36,110 nt of DNA. It comes from Alphaproteobacteria bacterium (lineage in GTDB: Bacteria > Pseudomonadota > Alphaproteobacteria > UBA2966 > CAIVPW01). A program made the position numbers and the translations under genes. The stretch spans positions 1 to 36,110 of the forward strand of contig CANKGV010000024.1 in NCBI GenBank assembly GCA_947481575.1. Reading direction: 5' to 3'. Under the pieces are notes generated by a model. It worked only from the letters and a program-made list of their open reading frames with translations. It had not been told where the DNA came from and did not search any database. This document shows positions 17,554 through 25,499 of the stretch, piece after piece; within the stretch, counting starts at the first letter, position 1, and every line of letters starts with the position of its first letter.

Positions 17554-18546
17554 TCAGGCCGGCGACCATAGGGCGGTCAGACCGTCCTCGACGGCGGACG
17601 GCTCATCCACCTGACACAGGCGGGACTTTGCCGCCTTGCGATCTTCGGGTGCTAGCGGCCACGGCGCGTTCTGGATGTACCAGCCGAGGTGCTTGCGGAA
17701 ATGGCGCAGGCCGAGGGTGTCGCCGTAGAAGCACAGAGTCTCGCGGAAGTGGTCGAGTGCAATCGCCAGCCGCTCCGGTAAAGCGGGCTCGACAAGTTCT
17801 TCGCCGGAGGCCAGTGCGCGATCCAGGGCCGCGGCCAACCATGGTCGGCCGTAGCCACCGCGGCCGATCATCACCGCAGCGGCCCCGGACTGCGCCAGGG
17901 CCGCACGGGCGGACGCCGCGCCGGTAACGTCGCCGTTAACAATCACTGGGAGCCGCGTTGCTGCTGCGACCGCAGCAACGGCGCGCCAGTCGGCCGCGCC
18001 GCTGTAGAACTGCTGGCGCGTGCGGCCGTGCACGGTGATTGCCCTGGCCCCTGCCCGCTCGGCGCGCGCGGCTAGTTCCGGGGCGTTGCGGGCCGAGTCG
18101 TCCCACCCGAGGCGCATTTTTACGGTCACCGGACACGGCGTCGCACTTACGGCCGCGGCGATCAGGCGTTCGGCCTGGTCGAGGTCGCGCATCAGCGCGG
18201 AACCGCACAGGCTCCCGGTAACTTCCTTGGCCGGGCAACCGAAGTTAAGATCAATGATGTCGGCCCCCGCCGCGGTCGCGATGGTCGCGCCGTGGGCGAT
18301 CCACCGTGCTTCGCGGCCTACCAACTGCACCACCATCAACGGCAATCCTTCGCCCACTGCCGCACGGCGCACGACGTCGGGGCGGCCACGGGCCAGCAGG
18401 TCGCACGCCACCATCTCGGTGGCGACATACGCCGCCCCTAGGCGCGAGACGGCGCGGCGGTTGGGCAGATCGGAAATGCCCGTCATGGGCGCCGACAACA
18501 CCCGGCCGCCGATCTTGACCCCGCCGATCGTGAATCCGTTGACCAT
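17554..18546 (-). CDS. dus: tRNA-dihydrouridine synthase (DusB-like)
   Basis: FMN-dependent enzyme reducing uridines to dihydrouridine in the tRNA D loop. It has 330 residues, the usual Dus length, starting at ATG 18546. Visible motifs are APMTGISDLPNR at the N-terminus, DLNFGCPAKEVTGSLCGSAL with the catalytic-cysteine segment, VKMRLGWD, ITVHGRTRQQFYSGAADW and IVNGDVTGAASARAAL, together with MIGRGGYGRPWL for phosphate binding. The signature is closest to the DusB group. It is divergent from the methyltransferase gene across 57 bases. Confidence 0.92.
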   Translation of the reverse strand: MVNGFTIGGVKIGGRVLSAPMTGISDLPNRRAVSRLGAAYVATEMVACDLLARGRPDVVRRAAVGEGLPLMVVQLVGREARWIAHGATIATAAGADIIDLNFGCPAKEVTGSLCGSALMRDLDQAERLIAAAVSATPCPVTVKMRLGWDDSARNAPELAARAERAGARAITVHGRTRQQFYSGAADWRAVAAVAAATRLPVIVNGDVTGAASARAALAQSGAAAVMIGRGGYGRPWLAAALDRALASGEELVEPALPERLAIALDHFRETLCFYGDTLGLRHFRKHLGWYIQNAPWPLAPEDRKAAKSRLCQVDEPSAVEDGLTALWSPA

Positions 18547-18603
18547 GTCGAAGTGCGATACGGTGTGGCTAGTGCCGCGTCAACTCCGGCGCGCGGCGAT
18601 GCT

Positions 18604-19836
18604 ATGTTTGCGGACATGACGGCGCAAAAAGACCCGATCCAGTCGTTTTACGAGAAGTACCCGCATCCCGACCCGATGAAGGAGCTTCCCGCGCAGGTGC
18701 TGAGCGGCGAGGCCCGGCTGGAGGGGTGCCCGAGCTGGTGCTTTCACGTGTACTGGCCGTTGCGCAAGTTTGCCGACGAGCTGGACGTGCTGATCGCGGG
18801 GTGCGGAACATCGCAAGCCGGGATCTATGGCGCTTCGCTGCCCCAGGCGCGCATTACCGCCATCGACGTCAGCGCCGACAGCCTCGCCCATTCCACGGCG
18901 CTGTGCCTCCGCCACGGACTGCAGAACGTGACCCACAAGCAGATGGGTCTTGAGGACGTGGGCGGCCTGGGCAAGTTCGACCTAGTGATCTGCACCGGCG
19001 TGCTGCACCACTTGGACGATCCGGACGCGGGCCTGCGGGCGCTGCGCACCGTGGTGCGGCCGGAAGGTTCGCTGAACCTGATGCTGTACGCCAAGTACGG
19101 CCGCGCCGGCATCTACAACATGCAAGAAATGGTGCGGCGCATCGGCGTGACCGCGGCCACCAGCACCGACGCCGACTTGGAGGCGATCCGCGCCGTGGTG
19201 CGGTCGCTGCCGGCGGAGCACCCGTTGGCAGGCAAGGTCGCGATGCTGCCGGAGATCAACACTCGCGGCGGCGCCAGCGACCTGTTCCTCAACCCGCGCG
19301 ACCGCGCCTACACGGTGCCCGACGTGTACGCCCTGCTCGCGCGCACCGGGCTGGTGCTGCAGGAGTGGTACGGGCGAGCGCATTACGAGCCGAGCTGCCA
19401 GGGGATGAAGGGCCCGCTGGCCGCCCGCGCCGAGCAGTTGCCGGTGGCGGAGCGCTACGCCGTTGGGGAGCTGTTCAGCACCCGCATCCTACGCCACCGG
19501 TTTGTGGCGTGCCGGGACGACCGGCCGCCGGAAACGTACGGGCTCACTCCAGACCGGCCGGATTGGCAGAGCCTGATTCCGATCCGCCACCGCAGCGCGC
19601 AATTCGATCGCACCAACCAGCCGCCGGGACGCTCGCCGTGGGTGGTGCTGCAGCATTTCCGTCAGGACGGCATTCGCATCAACTTCGAGCCGGCGGAAGG
19701 GACGCTGTTGGAGCGGATCGACGGCCAGCGCACGATTGCGGAGGTTCACGGCGGGACGGTGCCCGAAACGGCGCGCGCCTATTGGCAGAAGCTGTTCCGC
19801 TACGACTTGTGCTGGTTCCGCATGGCGACCGGCTAG
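18604..19836 (+). CDS. Class I SAM-dependent methyltransferase with C-terminal extension
   Basis: A 410-residue protein. The N-terminal half is a Rossmann methyltransferase: motif I LIAGCGTSQAGIYGA (about residue 64), the acidic end of strand 2 in ITAIDVSADSL, DLVICTGVLHHLDDPDAGLR (motifs IV/V) and RPEGSLNLMLYAKYGRAGIY. The second half (about 200-410) includes LNPRDRAYTVPDVY and WFRMATG at the end and has no named domain I can assign. This arrangement is common in uncharacterised proteobacterial methyltransferases; the substrate is unknown. Start ATG 18604 or 18616; an in-frame start at 18553 is also open. Confidence 0.8.
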   Translation: MFADMTAQKDPIQSFYEKYPHPDPMKELPAQVLSGEARLEGCPSWCFHVYWPLRKFADELDVLIAGCGTSQAGIYGASLPQARITAIDVSADSLAHSTALCLRHGLQNVTHKQMGLEDVGGLGKFDLVICTGVLHHLDDPDAGLRALRTVVRPEGSLNLMLYAKYGRAGIYNMQEMVRRIGVTAATSTDADLEAIRAVVRSLPAEHPLAGKVAMLPEINTRGGASDLFLNPRDRAYTVPDVYALLARTGLVLQEWYGRAHYEPSCQGMKGPLAARAEQLPVAERYAVGELFSTRILRHRFVACRDDRPPETYGLTPDRPDWQSLIPIRHRSAQFDRTNQPPGRSPWVVLQHFRQDGIRINFEPAEGTLLERIDGQRTIAEVHGGTVPETARAYWQKLFRYDLCWFRMATG

Positions 19837-19853
19837 GACCGGATCAGGCCCAC

Positions 19854-19884
19854 AGCGCCGTTCGCGGACGTAGCGAACGGTGCT
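19854..19884. terminator. Stem-loop between convergent genes, probable bidirectional terminator
   Basis: CCGTTCGC (19858-19865) pairs with GCGAACGG (19873-19880), extended by four outer pairs to a 12-bp stem with a seven-base loop. It lies between the convergent methyltransferase and SYLF genes. There is no T tract on either side. Confidence 0.5.
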
Positions 19885-19902
19885 GCGGCCTCAATCGGAT
19901 CG

Positions 19903-20469
19903 TTAGCGCTTAATCTGGGAAATCTTCGTTCCTTCGATGCTGACGCCGGCCATCAAGCCTTCCTGGCTGAAGATGAACGCGTAGGCGTCATCCTGTAGCG
20001 TCGTGGTCGAGAGATTCTTGGCCATACCGTCGTTGACGATGACGACGGTCGGGCCCACGCCCAGTTCCCAGCCGTCAGAGCGGTTCAGGTAGTCGACAGC
20101 TTTGGCGTTCATCAGGAATACGACGTAGCCGTAGGACTGCGCACCGGCCTGCAGGCCCCACGAGGCCGAGACGGAATTGAAGTAATCCACATTCCTGCCG
20201 CCCTGGCGCAACACGCCTTCACCGTAGCTGCCGCCAAAGACCAAGCCGGCCTTGACGATGTTCGGGAAGATCAGCACGGCGCGGGCGCTCTTGCCGATCT
20301 GTTCGGCAACGGGATTGGTGCGGTACAGGGTCTTCAGGGCCTGGTCGGCATCCTGGTTGATGTCGGCGGCCGTGGCGGCCTGGGCCGATTCAAACGTGGC
20401 GAACGAGACGGGGAGCGCGGCGGTCCCGGCGAGAAACAGCGCAACGGCAATACGCGAGAAATTGGTCAT
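19903..20469 (-). CDS. Exported SYLF/YSC84-domain lipid-binding protein
   Basis: A 188-residue protein from ATG 20469, chosen for the AAGGGA site upstream. It has a signal peptide (about 1-32, RIAVALFLAGTAALPVSFA, with ATFESAQA following). The mature protein is a SYLF domain: SARAVLIFPNIVKAGLVFGGSYGEGVL, YFNSVSASWGLQAGAQSYGYV, NRSDGWELGVGPTVVIVNDG and FSQEGLMAGVSIEGTKI near the end. Eukaryotic members bind phosphoinositides; the role of bacterial exported members is unknown, probably envelope-associated. A single gene, convergent with the methyltransferase. Confidence 0.9.
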   Translation of the reverse strand: MTNFSRIAVALFLAGTAALPVSFATFESAQAATAADINQDADQALKTLYRTNPVAEQIGKSARAVLIFPNIVKAGLVFGGSYGEGVLRQGGRNVDYFNSVSASWGLQAGAQSYGYVVFLMNAKAVDYLNRSDGWELGVGPTVVIVNDGMAKNLSTTTLQDDAYAFIFSQEGLMAGVSIEGTKISQIKR

Positions 20470-20617
20470 GGGTTGGTTCCCTTGGATGAGGCTACTGAAC
20501 CATGGGTAGCAGCAATCACCCCCTGCCCCTTGTGCCGGACGGAACACCCGAAACTCAGGGATCGGCTCGGGCCGGTCGGGGCCTTACCGTACGATTCACC
20601 CGCCGGGCTGAGGGACC

Positions 20618-20646
20618 TTGACCCAGGCACACAATTTGGTGCGAAT
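20618..20646 (+). promoter_or_regulatory. Possible promoter of tRNA-Thr
   Basis: TTGACC (20618-20623) and GCGAAT (20641-20646) are separated by 17 bases, placing a start a few bases before the tRNA at 20657. The -35 is a good match and the -10 weak. Confidence 0.35.
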
Positions 20647-20656
20647 GAGCCCATAC

Positions 20657-20732
20657 GCTGGCTTAGCTCAGCTGGTAGAGCACTTGATTTGTAATCAAGG
20701 GGTCGAGGGTTCGAGTCCCCCAGCCAGCACCA
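20657..20732 (+). tRNA. tRNA-Thr (anticodon UGU)
   Basis: A complete 76-base cloverleaf: acceptor GCTGGCT pairs with AGCCAGC, D arm TAGCTCAGCTGGTAGAGC, anticodon stem CTTGA/TCAAG with loop TTTGTAA giving UGU, T loop GGTTCGAGTCC and an encoded CCA end. It is a single gene. Confidence 0.97.
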
Positions 20733-20752
20733 CGATTCAGGCCACTTTCTTA

Positions 20753-20785
20753 GGTACTACCCCCGCTTAGTGTGGGGGTGGTACC
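20753..20785. terminator. Strong stem-loop after tRNA-Thr and after the cheB-like gene
   Basis: GGTACTACCCCCGC (20753-20766) pairs with its complement (20772-20785) in a 14-bp stem, two pairs being G-T, with the five-base loop TTAGT. It lies between the 3' ends of tRNA-Thr and the convergent methylesterase gene. No T tract follows on either strand, so it may act as a transcript-end stabiliser. Confidence 0.55.
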
Positions 20786-20798
20786 TGGGGCGCTTGGC

Positions 20799-21386
20799 TT
20801 AGGCCTCGGCGCGGGCAATTCGCACGATTGCCCCAGCGATTTCCTCGGGCGAAAGAACGAAGTCGACGCAACCGCTTGCGATAGCGCTTTCTGGCATATC
20901 GGGCTGCGCCGCTGTCTCCAGCTTCTGCGCGATCGTAACTCCGCCCACTTCCTTTATTCCGCACAGCGCCTTGGCCCCGTCGCCGTCATACCCGGAGACG
21001 ATGACCGCAATTAGTTTGCCGTCCCAATGCTCGGTCAGCGAACGCAGAAAGACCGTAATCACATCGGGCCATCCCCTGGGCTTGGATATCGGCTCCAGAC
21101 GGAAATCTCCATCAAGGACGTGCAAGTCACGCTGCTCGGGGATGATGAACACGTGGTTCGGCTGGATGAGTAATCCCTCGGTGATCAATTCAACCGGCAT
21201 CGAAGTGTACTTCGGAAGAATCTCGTGCAGCAGTGTGGCGACGGTTCGCAAGTGATTGACGATGACGATCGCGACGCCCATGTCGGCCGGCAAATGCCGT
21301 AGCAACCGGATATAGGCGTCAAGGCCGCCCGCCGACCCGCCCACGCAAACGACCGGAAAGTCCCGTGCCGCGCTATCCGGCTTCAT
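20799..21386 (-). CDS. Stand-alone CheB-type methylesterase domain protein
   Basis: A 195-residue single-domain relative of the chemotaxis methylesterase CheB, which hydrolyses glutamyl methyl esters on receptors. The catalytic triad can be placed: Ser in CVGGSAGGLDAY near residue 19, His in IVNHLRT near 45 and Asp in VSGYDGDGAKAL near 150. There is no N-terminal receiver domain, so it is not directly phosphorylation-controlled as classical CheB is. No chemotaxis receptor or CheR gene is in the window. Start ATG 21386 is preferred; 21422 in the same frame is possible. It follows the decarboxylase gene on the same strand. Confidence 0.85.
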   Translation of the reverse strand: MKPDSAARDFPVVCVGGSAGGLDAYIRLLRHLPADMGVAIVIVNHLRTVATLLHEILPKYTSMPVELITEGLLIQPNHVFIIPEQRDLHVLDGDFRLEPISKPRGWPDVITVFLRSLTEHWDGKLIAVIVSGYDGDGAKALCGIKEVGGVTIAQKLETAAQPDMPESAIASGCVDFVLSPEEIAGAIVRIARAEA

Positions 21387-21429
21387 CGAATGTCCATTTC
21401 CCTTGGTTCTCCGTGATCGCATCCAGCGC

Positions 21430-23073
21430 TTACGACATGTACAGCGTCTTCACCGCATCATGCAGCTTCGTCGCGAGCGGCGATGCGGCACACGGATCGG
21501 TGACAACTTCGATATAGACGCCGGTCTTGGCCTTTCCTGCGCGCTCCAACGCGGCATCGAATTCACCGCACGTCGTCACGCGCGCTGTCATCCAGTCATC
21601 GCAGCCGAAGGCGTGCGGCAGCTCCGTGTACCGCCACGGTGCGATGTCGTTGTACGCACTATCCGGCGCCGTGCCGAGCAGGCGTTCGATCAGGTAGCCG
21701 CCATTGTTGAGCACGAAGACGACGGGGCGAAGGCCGAGCCGCGCAAACTGGCCGATTTCCTGGACGGTGAGCTGATGCGCGCCCTCCCCGGTCACCAGCA
21801 CGACGCGCTGGTTGGGAGCCGCGACCGCAGCGCCGAACGCGGCCGGCGTCGCCCAGCCGATCGAGCCCCACAGCGTTTGGTTGTGAAACGTCGCGCCCCG
21901 CGGCATCAGCGCAAAGGCGAGGCCCATGGAAGCAGTGCCGGTCTCCGCGATGAGGATGTCGTCGGCCTTGAGGAAATTCTCCCAGCGCGGATAGAGCGCG
22001 GCGGCGCTGATCGGGTCGGTGCCCGCGCCGACAGAAGGACCTAGAGTGTTCGCCGCGATCTTCCTCCAATCGCGCTTGGGCAGCCGGCCGGCGAGCGTGA
22101 CGAGAAGGTCGCCCATTTCGACATTGGGATAGGTCTTGCCGTCCACCCGCGTTCGGTGATGCCCGATGGTAATCGTCGTTGCCGGATCGAGCTGTGCTGT
22201 GAAGGCGCCGGTGTTGAAATCGGTCATGGCCGCGCCGACGATCACAACCCGGTCGCAGCCCTCGACGAAGGCGCGCACGTCCTCGTTCATCAGCGTGCCA
22301 TCGTAAATGCCGGCGTAGCCGGACTGTTGCTCGTCGAGCACCGACTTACCCATGAACATGGTGGCGAAGGGCAGACCGGAAGCGTCGATCACGTCCTGCA
22401 AGGCGGTGCGCAACCCTGCGCGCGCCACGAGAATGCCAGGGACAACGCAGGCCGACACCGCACCTTCGAGTGCGGCGCCGATGGCACCGGCAGCGGCGGC
22501 GAGCGCGGCGGGATCGCTGCGCGGCGCGGCAACCGGCTGCGCCTGCCCGAGTACGGGCTGGTTGGCGAGATCGGCGGGGAAGGCCATGTAGACCGGCCGC
22601 CGGTGATAGAGCGCTTCGGCAATCAAGCGCTCGGTTTCATAGGCAACATTTTGCGGCGTCATCACCGCGGTGGCGCAGACCGCAGGTTCGGCCATGCGCC
22701 GGAACAGGCCGTATTCGCCGTTGCCCAAGGTGTGATGCGTCAGGGCGTGCGCCGCCTGCGTCGCCATATTGGGCGTTCCCACCAGATGGAACACCGGAAG
22801 GTGCTCGGCATAGGCACCGGCAACCCCGTTGAGCGCGCTCAACTCTCCTACTCCGTAAGTCGTGCAGAGCGCCGCCACGCCTTTGATGCGGGCGTAGCCA
22901 TCGGCGGCGTAGGCGGCATTGAGTTCGTTACAGCAGCCGATCCAACGGATGTCCGGATCGTTGCAAATCGCGTCATTGACGGGGAAAGAATAGTCTCCGG
23001 GCACTCCGAAGACATCGGTCACACCGATGGCCCGCAGACGCGCGAGGACGTGTTGGATGACGGTCTTGGTCAT
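21430..23073 (-). CDS. Thiamine-diphosphate-dependent 2-oxoacid decarboxylase (pyruvate/indolepyruvate type)
   Basis: Decarboxylates a 2-oxo acid to an aldehyde with ThDP and Mg2+. The 547-residue protein has the three-domain layout of pyruvate/indolepyruvate decarboxylases: a PYR domain with VFGVPGDYSFPVND, the cofactor-activating Glu in CNELNAAYAADGYAR (near residue 50) and the double His LTHHTLGNGEY near 113; a central domain; and a PP domain with the ThDP motif VTGEGAHQLTVQEIGQFARL ending VFVLNNGGYLIE. The double His separates it from acetolactate synthase and oxalyl-CoA decarboxylase. ATG 23073 has GGAG eight bases upstream. The substrate (pyruvate, indolepyruvate or phenylpyruvate) cannot be told from sequence. 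Confidence 0.88.
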   Translation of the reverse strand: MTKTVIQHVLARLRAIGVTDVFGVPGDYSFPVNDAICNDPDIRWIGCCNELNAAYAADGYARIKGVAALCTTYGVGELSALNGVAGAYAEHLPVFHLVGTPNMATQAAHALTHHTLGNGEYGLFRRMAEPAVCATAVMTPQNVAYETERLIAEALYHRRPVYMAFPADLANQPVLGQAQPVAAPRSDPAALAAAAGAIGAALEGAVSACVVPGILVARAGLRTALQDVIDASGLPFATMFMGKSVLDEQQSGYAGIYDGTLMNEDVRAFVEGCDRVVIVGAAMTDFNTGAFTAQLDPATTITIGHHRTRVDGKTYPNVEMGDLLVTLAGRLPKRDWRKIAANTLGPSVGAGTDPISAAALYPRWENFLKADDILIAETGTASMGLAFALMPRGATFHNQTLWGSIGWATPAAFGAAVAAPNQRVVLVTGEGAHQLTVQEIGQFARLGLRPVVFVLNNGGYLIERLLGTAPDSAYNDIAPWRYTELPHAFGCDDWMTARVTTCGEFDAALERAGKAKTGVYIEVVTDPCAASPLATKLHDAVKTLYMS

Positions 23074-23377
23074 TGCTAGCGCTCCGGACGCAGATTGAGC
23101 CCACCGGGCGCGAATACTTGGATCGCCGCGTGCGCTGCCGCAGCCAACGGACTCATGGGGCAGCAAGATCACGCCGAATGTGTGGCGGCGGTGCGGGCCG
23201 CAATCGATGCAGGTGCTGGCACAGCCAAGTAAGGTTCCTGGTGATGACCGTACGAGCGCTGTTTCTAGCCACCCTCGTCGTTTGCCTGACCGGCGCCGTG
23301 CCTGCCCGCGGTTCACACTTGCACGCCGCGCGCGAGCGAGGCATAGGTGATGGGATCGCAGTGCTTGGAGGAAACCC

Positions 23378-23500
23378 ATGGCCAAGAGTCAGCAGCGCAG
23401 CACCAAGGAAGCCAAGAAGCCGAAGCAGGAGAAGGCGAAGCCGCCCGCGAGCCTGAAGTACGGCGCCAACACTTCGGCGCCCAAGGGCAAAGGCAAGTAG
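23378..23500 (+). CDS. Very small basic Lys-rich protein of unknown function
   Basis: A 40-residue protein starting MAKSQQRSTKEAKKPKQEK and ending APKGKGK, too short for most gene callers. Support comes from a near-perfect ribosome binding site (GGAGG, seven bases before ATG 23378) and a classical terminator 15 bases after the stop. Eleven of the 40 residues are lysine; no membrane segment. Similar tiny Lys-rich proteins with an N-terminal QRSxxEAKKPK stretch occur in Proteobacteria as hypothetical proteins, to my recollection. Nucleic-acid association is plausible from the charge but not shown. Confidence 0.7.
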   Translation: MAKSQQRSTKEAKKPKQEKAKPPASLKYGANTSAPKGKGK

Positions 23501-23514
23501 CCGCGCAGACGAAT

Positions 23515-23557
23515 GGGGCCGGCCAGGGGATTGCCCCCCGGCCGGCCCCAATTTTTT
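23515..23557 (+). terminator. Rho-independent terminator
   Basis: GGGGCCGGCC (23515-23524) pairs perfectly with GGCCGGCCCC (23540-23549), with a second GGGG/CCCC pairing inside the loop, followed by AATTTTTT. It ends the transcript of the 40-residue gene. Confidence 0.9.
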
Positions 23558-23628
23558 CCGCCGGTGTCAGTTAGGCGGCGGCGCGCACGAATGAGTAGTT
23601 CGACCTCACCGGCCCGTCCGTGAGTCCG

Positions 23629-25449
23629 TCAGCTGCCGGTAGGGTGGACGGCATCCCACATCGCGGCAAACGCCGCCTCCACCTGTGCCGCCCAGCGCCG
23701 CGGATCGAATAGCGGAGCGGGTTCCTGCAGGCGGGCGCGCAAGCGTGCGAGCCGGCTTGGGTCATGGGCGAGTTCAGCCCCCACACCCATGGCATGGGCA
23801 AGATTCTCTGCCACGCATTCCGGGATGCCTGCCGCGACAACCAGCGCCGCCCCGAATGCCGGCCCGGGGTTGCGCGTCGTGAGGACCGGTACGCCCGCTG
23901 CCAGAAATTCCAGCACCGTGGCGCCGCTCTTTTGCACCCACGTATCAAGGGCGATGTCGGCGCAGACCAACCGTCGCCGGTGTTCGGCGTTGGCAATGCG
24001 CGGCGCCCACACTAGGCGGTCACCGCTGACGCCCGCGGCTGCCGCATAGCGCACGAGGTTGCGGCGCACGGTGTCGCCACCATCCAGCAGCCACAGCCGC
24101 GCGGAGGGGGCGGCCTTCAAAAGCCCCATCCAAGCGCGCCACGACTCCGGGTCGAACTTGTGCGGCTCGGCGAAGGCCGCGAACACCAACGATTCGGGTG
24201 GCAACCCCGCCTCGCTGCGGGTCATCGGTACGTCCGCGCTGCGCGGCGTAGCGGCCCACGGACCGTCCAGCCAGGCGATGCGCGCAGGGACAGCGCCCGC
24301 GACCGCAGGATCCGCGTACGAAGTCCGATCCGCGATCAACCAGGGGCACCAGTCGCCCCCGAGCGGCAGATTCAGCCCTAGGTAGTGGCACTGCACCGGC
24401 GCCGGACGCAGCGCGAGAATCTCAGGACGTGCACCGCGGGTGTATCCGGCCAGGTCGACCAGAACATTGATCCCGTCCGCATTGATGTGGGCGGCCGCAG
24501 TTGCGGCGGCGTCGTGGGAGATGTCGCGGAACCGGTCGAACACCCCGGCAAACCAAGCGGTAGTGTCGTCGCGGTTGGCATCGGGCACCAGCGAGTAACC
24601 GAACAGTTCAACCCGGCCACGATCGAGTGCGCTCACCAATGTGGCGGCCATTCGCCCGGCCGAGTGCCCACGAAAATCCGGCGACAGGAAGCCGATGCGG
24701 AGGCGCTTGCCGCGCCGCGCGTACCGGAAGGGCTCGGTGCGCTGCGCCGACGCGGCGCGCGCCACCCCTGCGGCAACGGCCCGGACGACGTCCATGCACA
24801 GCGCAAACGGGGCACCCGTGGCCAGGAAGCCCAGCATCGGCGCCGACACGGGATCGCCGGACGCCAGTTCGGCCCGGGTCGCCGCGATCACTTGGTGCGT
24901 GAGGGCGTCAAGCTCGCGCCAATCGCACAGGCGGCGTTTGGCGTTCACCAGATGGGCAGTGGCGGCAGCGTTGCCGGGGTCCAGTTCGAGCGCGCGGCGG
25001 AACGCCAGCACGGCCTCCTCGAACCGGCGCTGCCCGTGCAAAAGCACCGCGTAGCCGATGCGCGCGGCCGGGTCGTCCGGCGCTGCAGCGATCGCGCGCT
25101 CGAAGGCCAGGCGCGCCTCTTCGCCCCGATCCAGCAACTGGAGCGTGGCCGCCCTGCCCTGCAAGGCCTCGCGATTGCCTGGGTCGTCACTGAGCAGCGC
25201 ATCGAATGCCGCCAACGCGGTACCGTAGAGCGAAGACGCCTGCAGCAACCCGGCGGCGCGAATCAGGGCCGACCGCAGGCCAGCATCGCCCGGCTGCGCC
25301 ACGAGCGCTTTCGCGAGCCATTGCGCTGCGCTGGCCCAGTCGTTCTGTCCGACATAGGCGCGGCCCAGCGCGCGCAGGAGTGCGGGATCGCCGGGCGTCC
25401 GCTGTTGCTGGGCGAGCAACTCGGACAGGTGCTGAGAGGCGTCCGCCAT
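23629..25449 (-). CDS. SPINDLY-type O-linked glycosyltransferase (GT41) with TPR repeats
   Basis: Cytoplasmic glycosyltransferase predicted to attach a sugar (GlcNAc or fucose in known relatives) to Ser/Thr of proteins. Residues about 1-170 are TPR helices (ALLRALGRAYVGQNDW, AAARIGYAVLLHGQRRFEEA with the ALELDPGNAAA end). The GT41 part starts near 240: RLRIGFLSPDFRGHSAGRM with the conserved His, INVLVDLAGYTRGARPEILA, APVQCHYLG, FAAFAEPHKFDPESWRAWM and SARLWLLDGG. The nucleotide-sugar segment is divergent: where most SPINDLY proteins have DTxPYNGHTTxSDALWxGVPV, this one has LDTWVQKSGATVLEFLAAGVPV. It is last in the operon with the repeat polypeptide, 50 bases after the regulator gene, with a hairpin between. 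Its target could be the [IV][ST]P sites of that polypeptide (inference). Confidence 0.85.
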   Translation of the reverse strand: MADASQHLSELLAQQQRTPGDPALLRALGRAYVGQNDWASAAQWLAKALVAQPGDAGLRSALIRAAGLLQASSLYGTALAAFDALLSDDPGNREALQGRAATLQLLDRGEEARLAFERAIAAAPDDPAARIGYAVLLHGQRRFEEAVLAFRRALELDPGNAAATAHLVNAKRRLCDWRELDALTHQVIAATRAELASGDPVSAPMLGFLATGAPFALCMDVVRAVAAGVARAASAQRTEPFRYARRGKRLRIGFLSPDFRGHSAGRMAATLVSALDRGRVELFGYSLVPDANRDDTTAWFAGVFDRFRDISHDAAATAAAHINADGINVLVDLAGYTRGARPEILALRPAPVQCHYLGLNLPLGGDWCPWLIADRTSYADPAVAGAVPARIAWLDGPWAATPRSADVPMTRSEAGLPPESLVFAAFAEPHKFDPESWRAWMGLLKAAPSARLWLLDGGDTVRRNLVRYAAAAGVSGDRLVWAPRIANAEHRRRLVCADIALDTWVQKSGATVLEFLAAGVPVLTTRNPGPAFGAALVVAAGIPECVAENLAHAMGVGAELAHDPSRLARLRARLQEPAPLFDPRRWAAQVEAAFAAMWDAVHPTGS

Positions 25450-25469
25450 GACAACCGGCGGAAGTGTGC

Positions 25470-25490
25470 GCGCGCCGGTGGACGGCGCGC
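25470..25490. other. GC-rich hairpin between the regulator and glycosyltransferase genes
   Basis: GCGCGCCG (25470-25477) pairs with CGGCGCGC (25483-25490) around a five-base loop. It sits in the 50-base gap between crp-like and GT41 genes; without a T tract it is more likely a processing or attenuation element than a full terminator. Confidence 0.4.
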
Positions 25491-25499
25491 AAGCCGCGG

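Noticed and set aside
23244-23456. 70-residue plus-strand ORF with a signal-peptide-like start (MTVRALFLATLVVCLTG)
   Set aside because: The N-terminus and an AAGG site are suggestive, but the second half is an Arg-rich out-of-frame reading of the better supported 40-residue gene. It remains a weak possibility.
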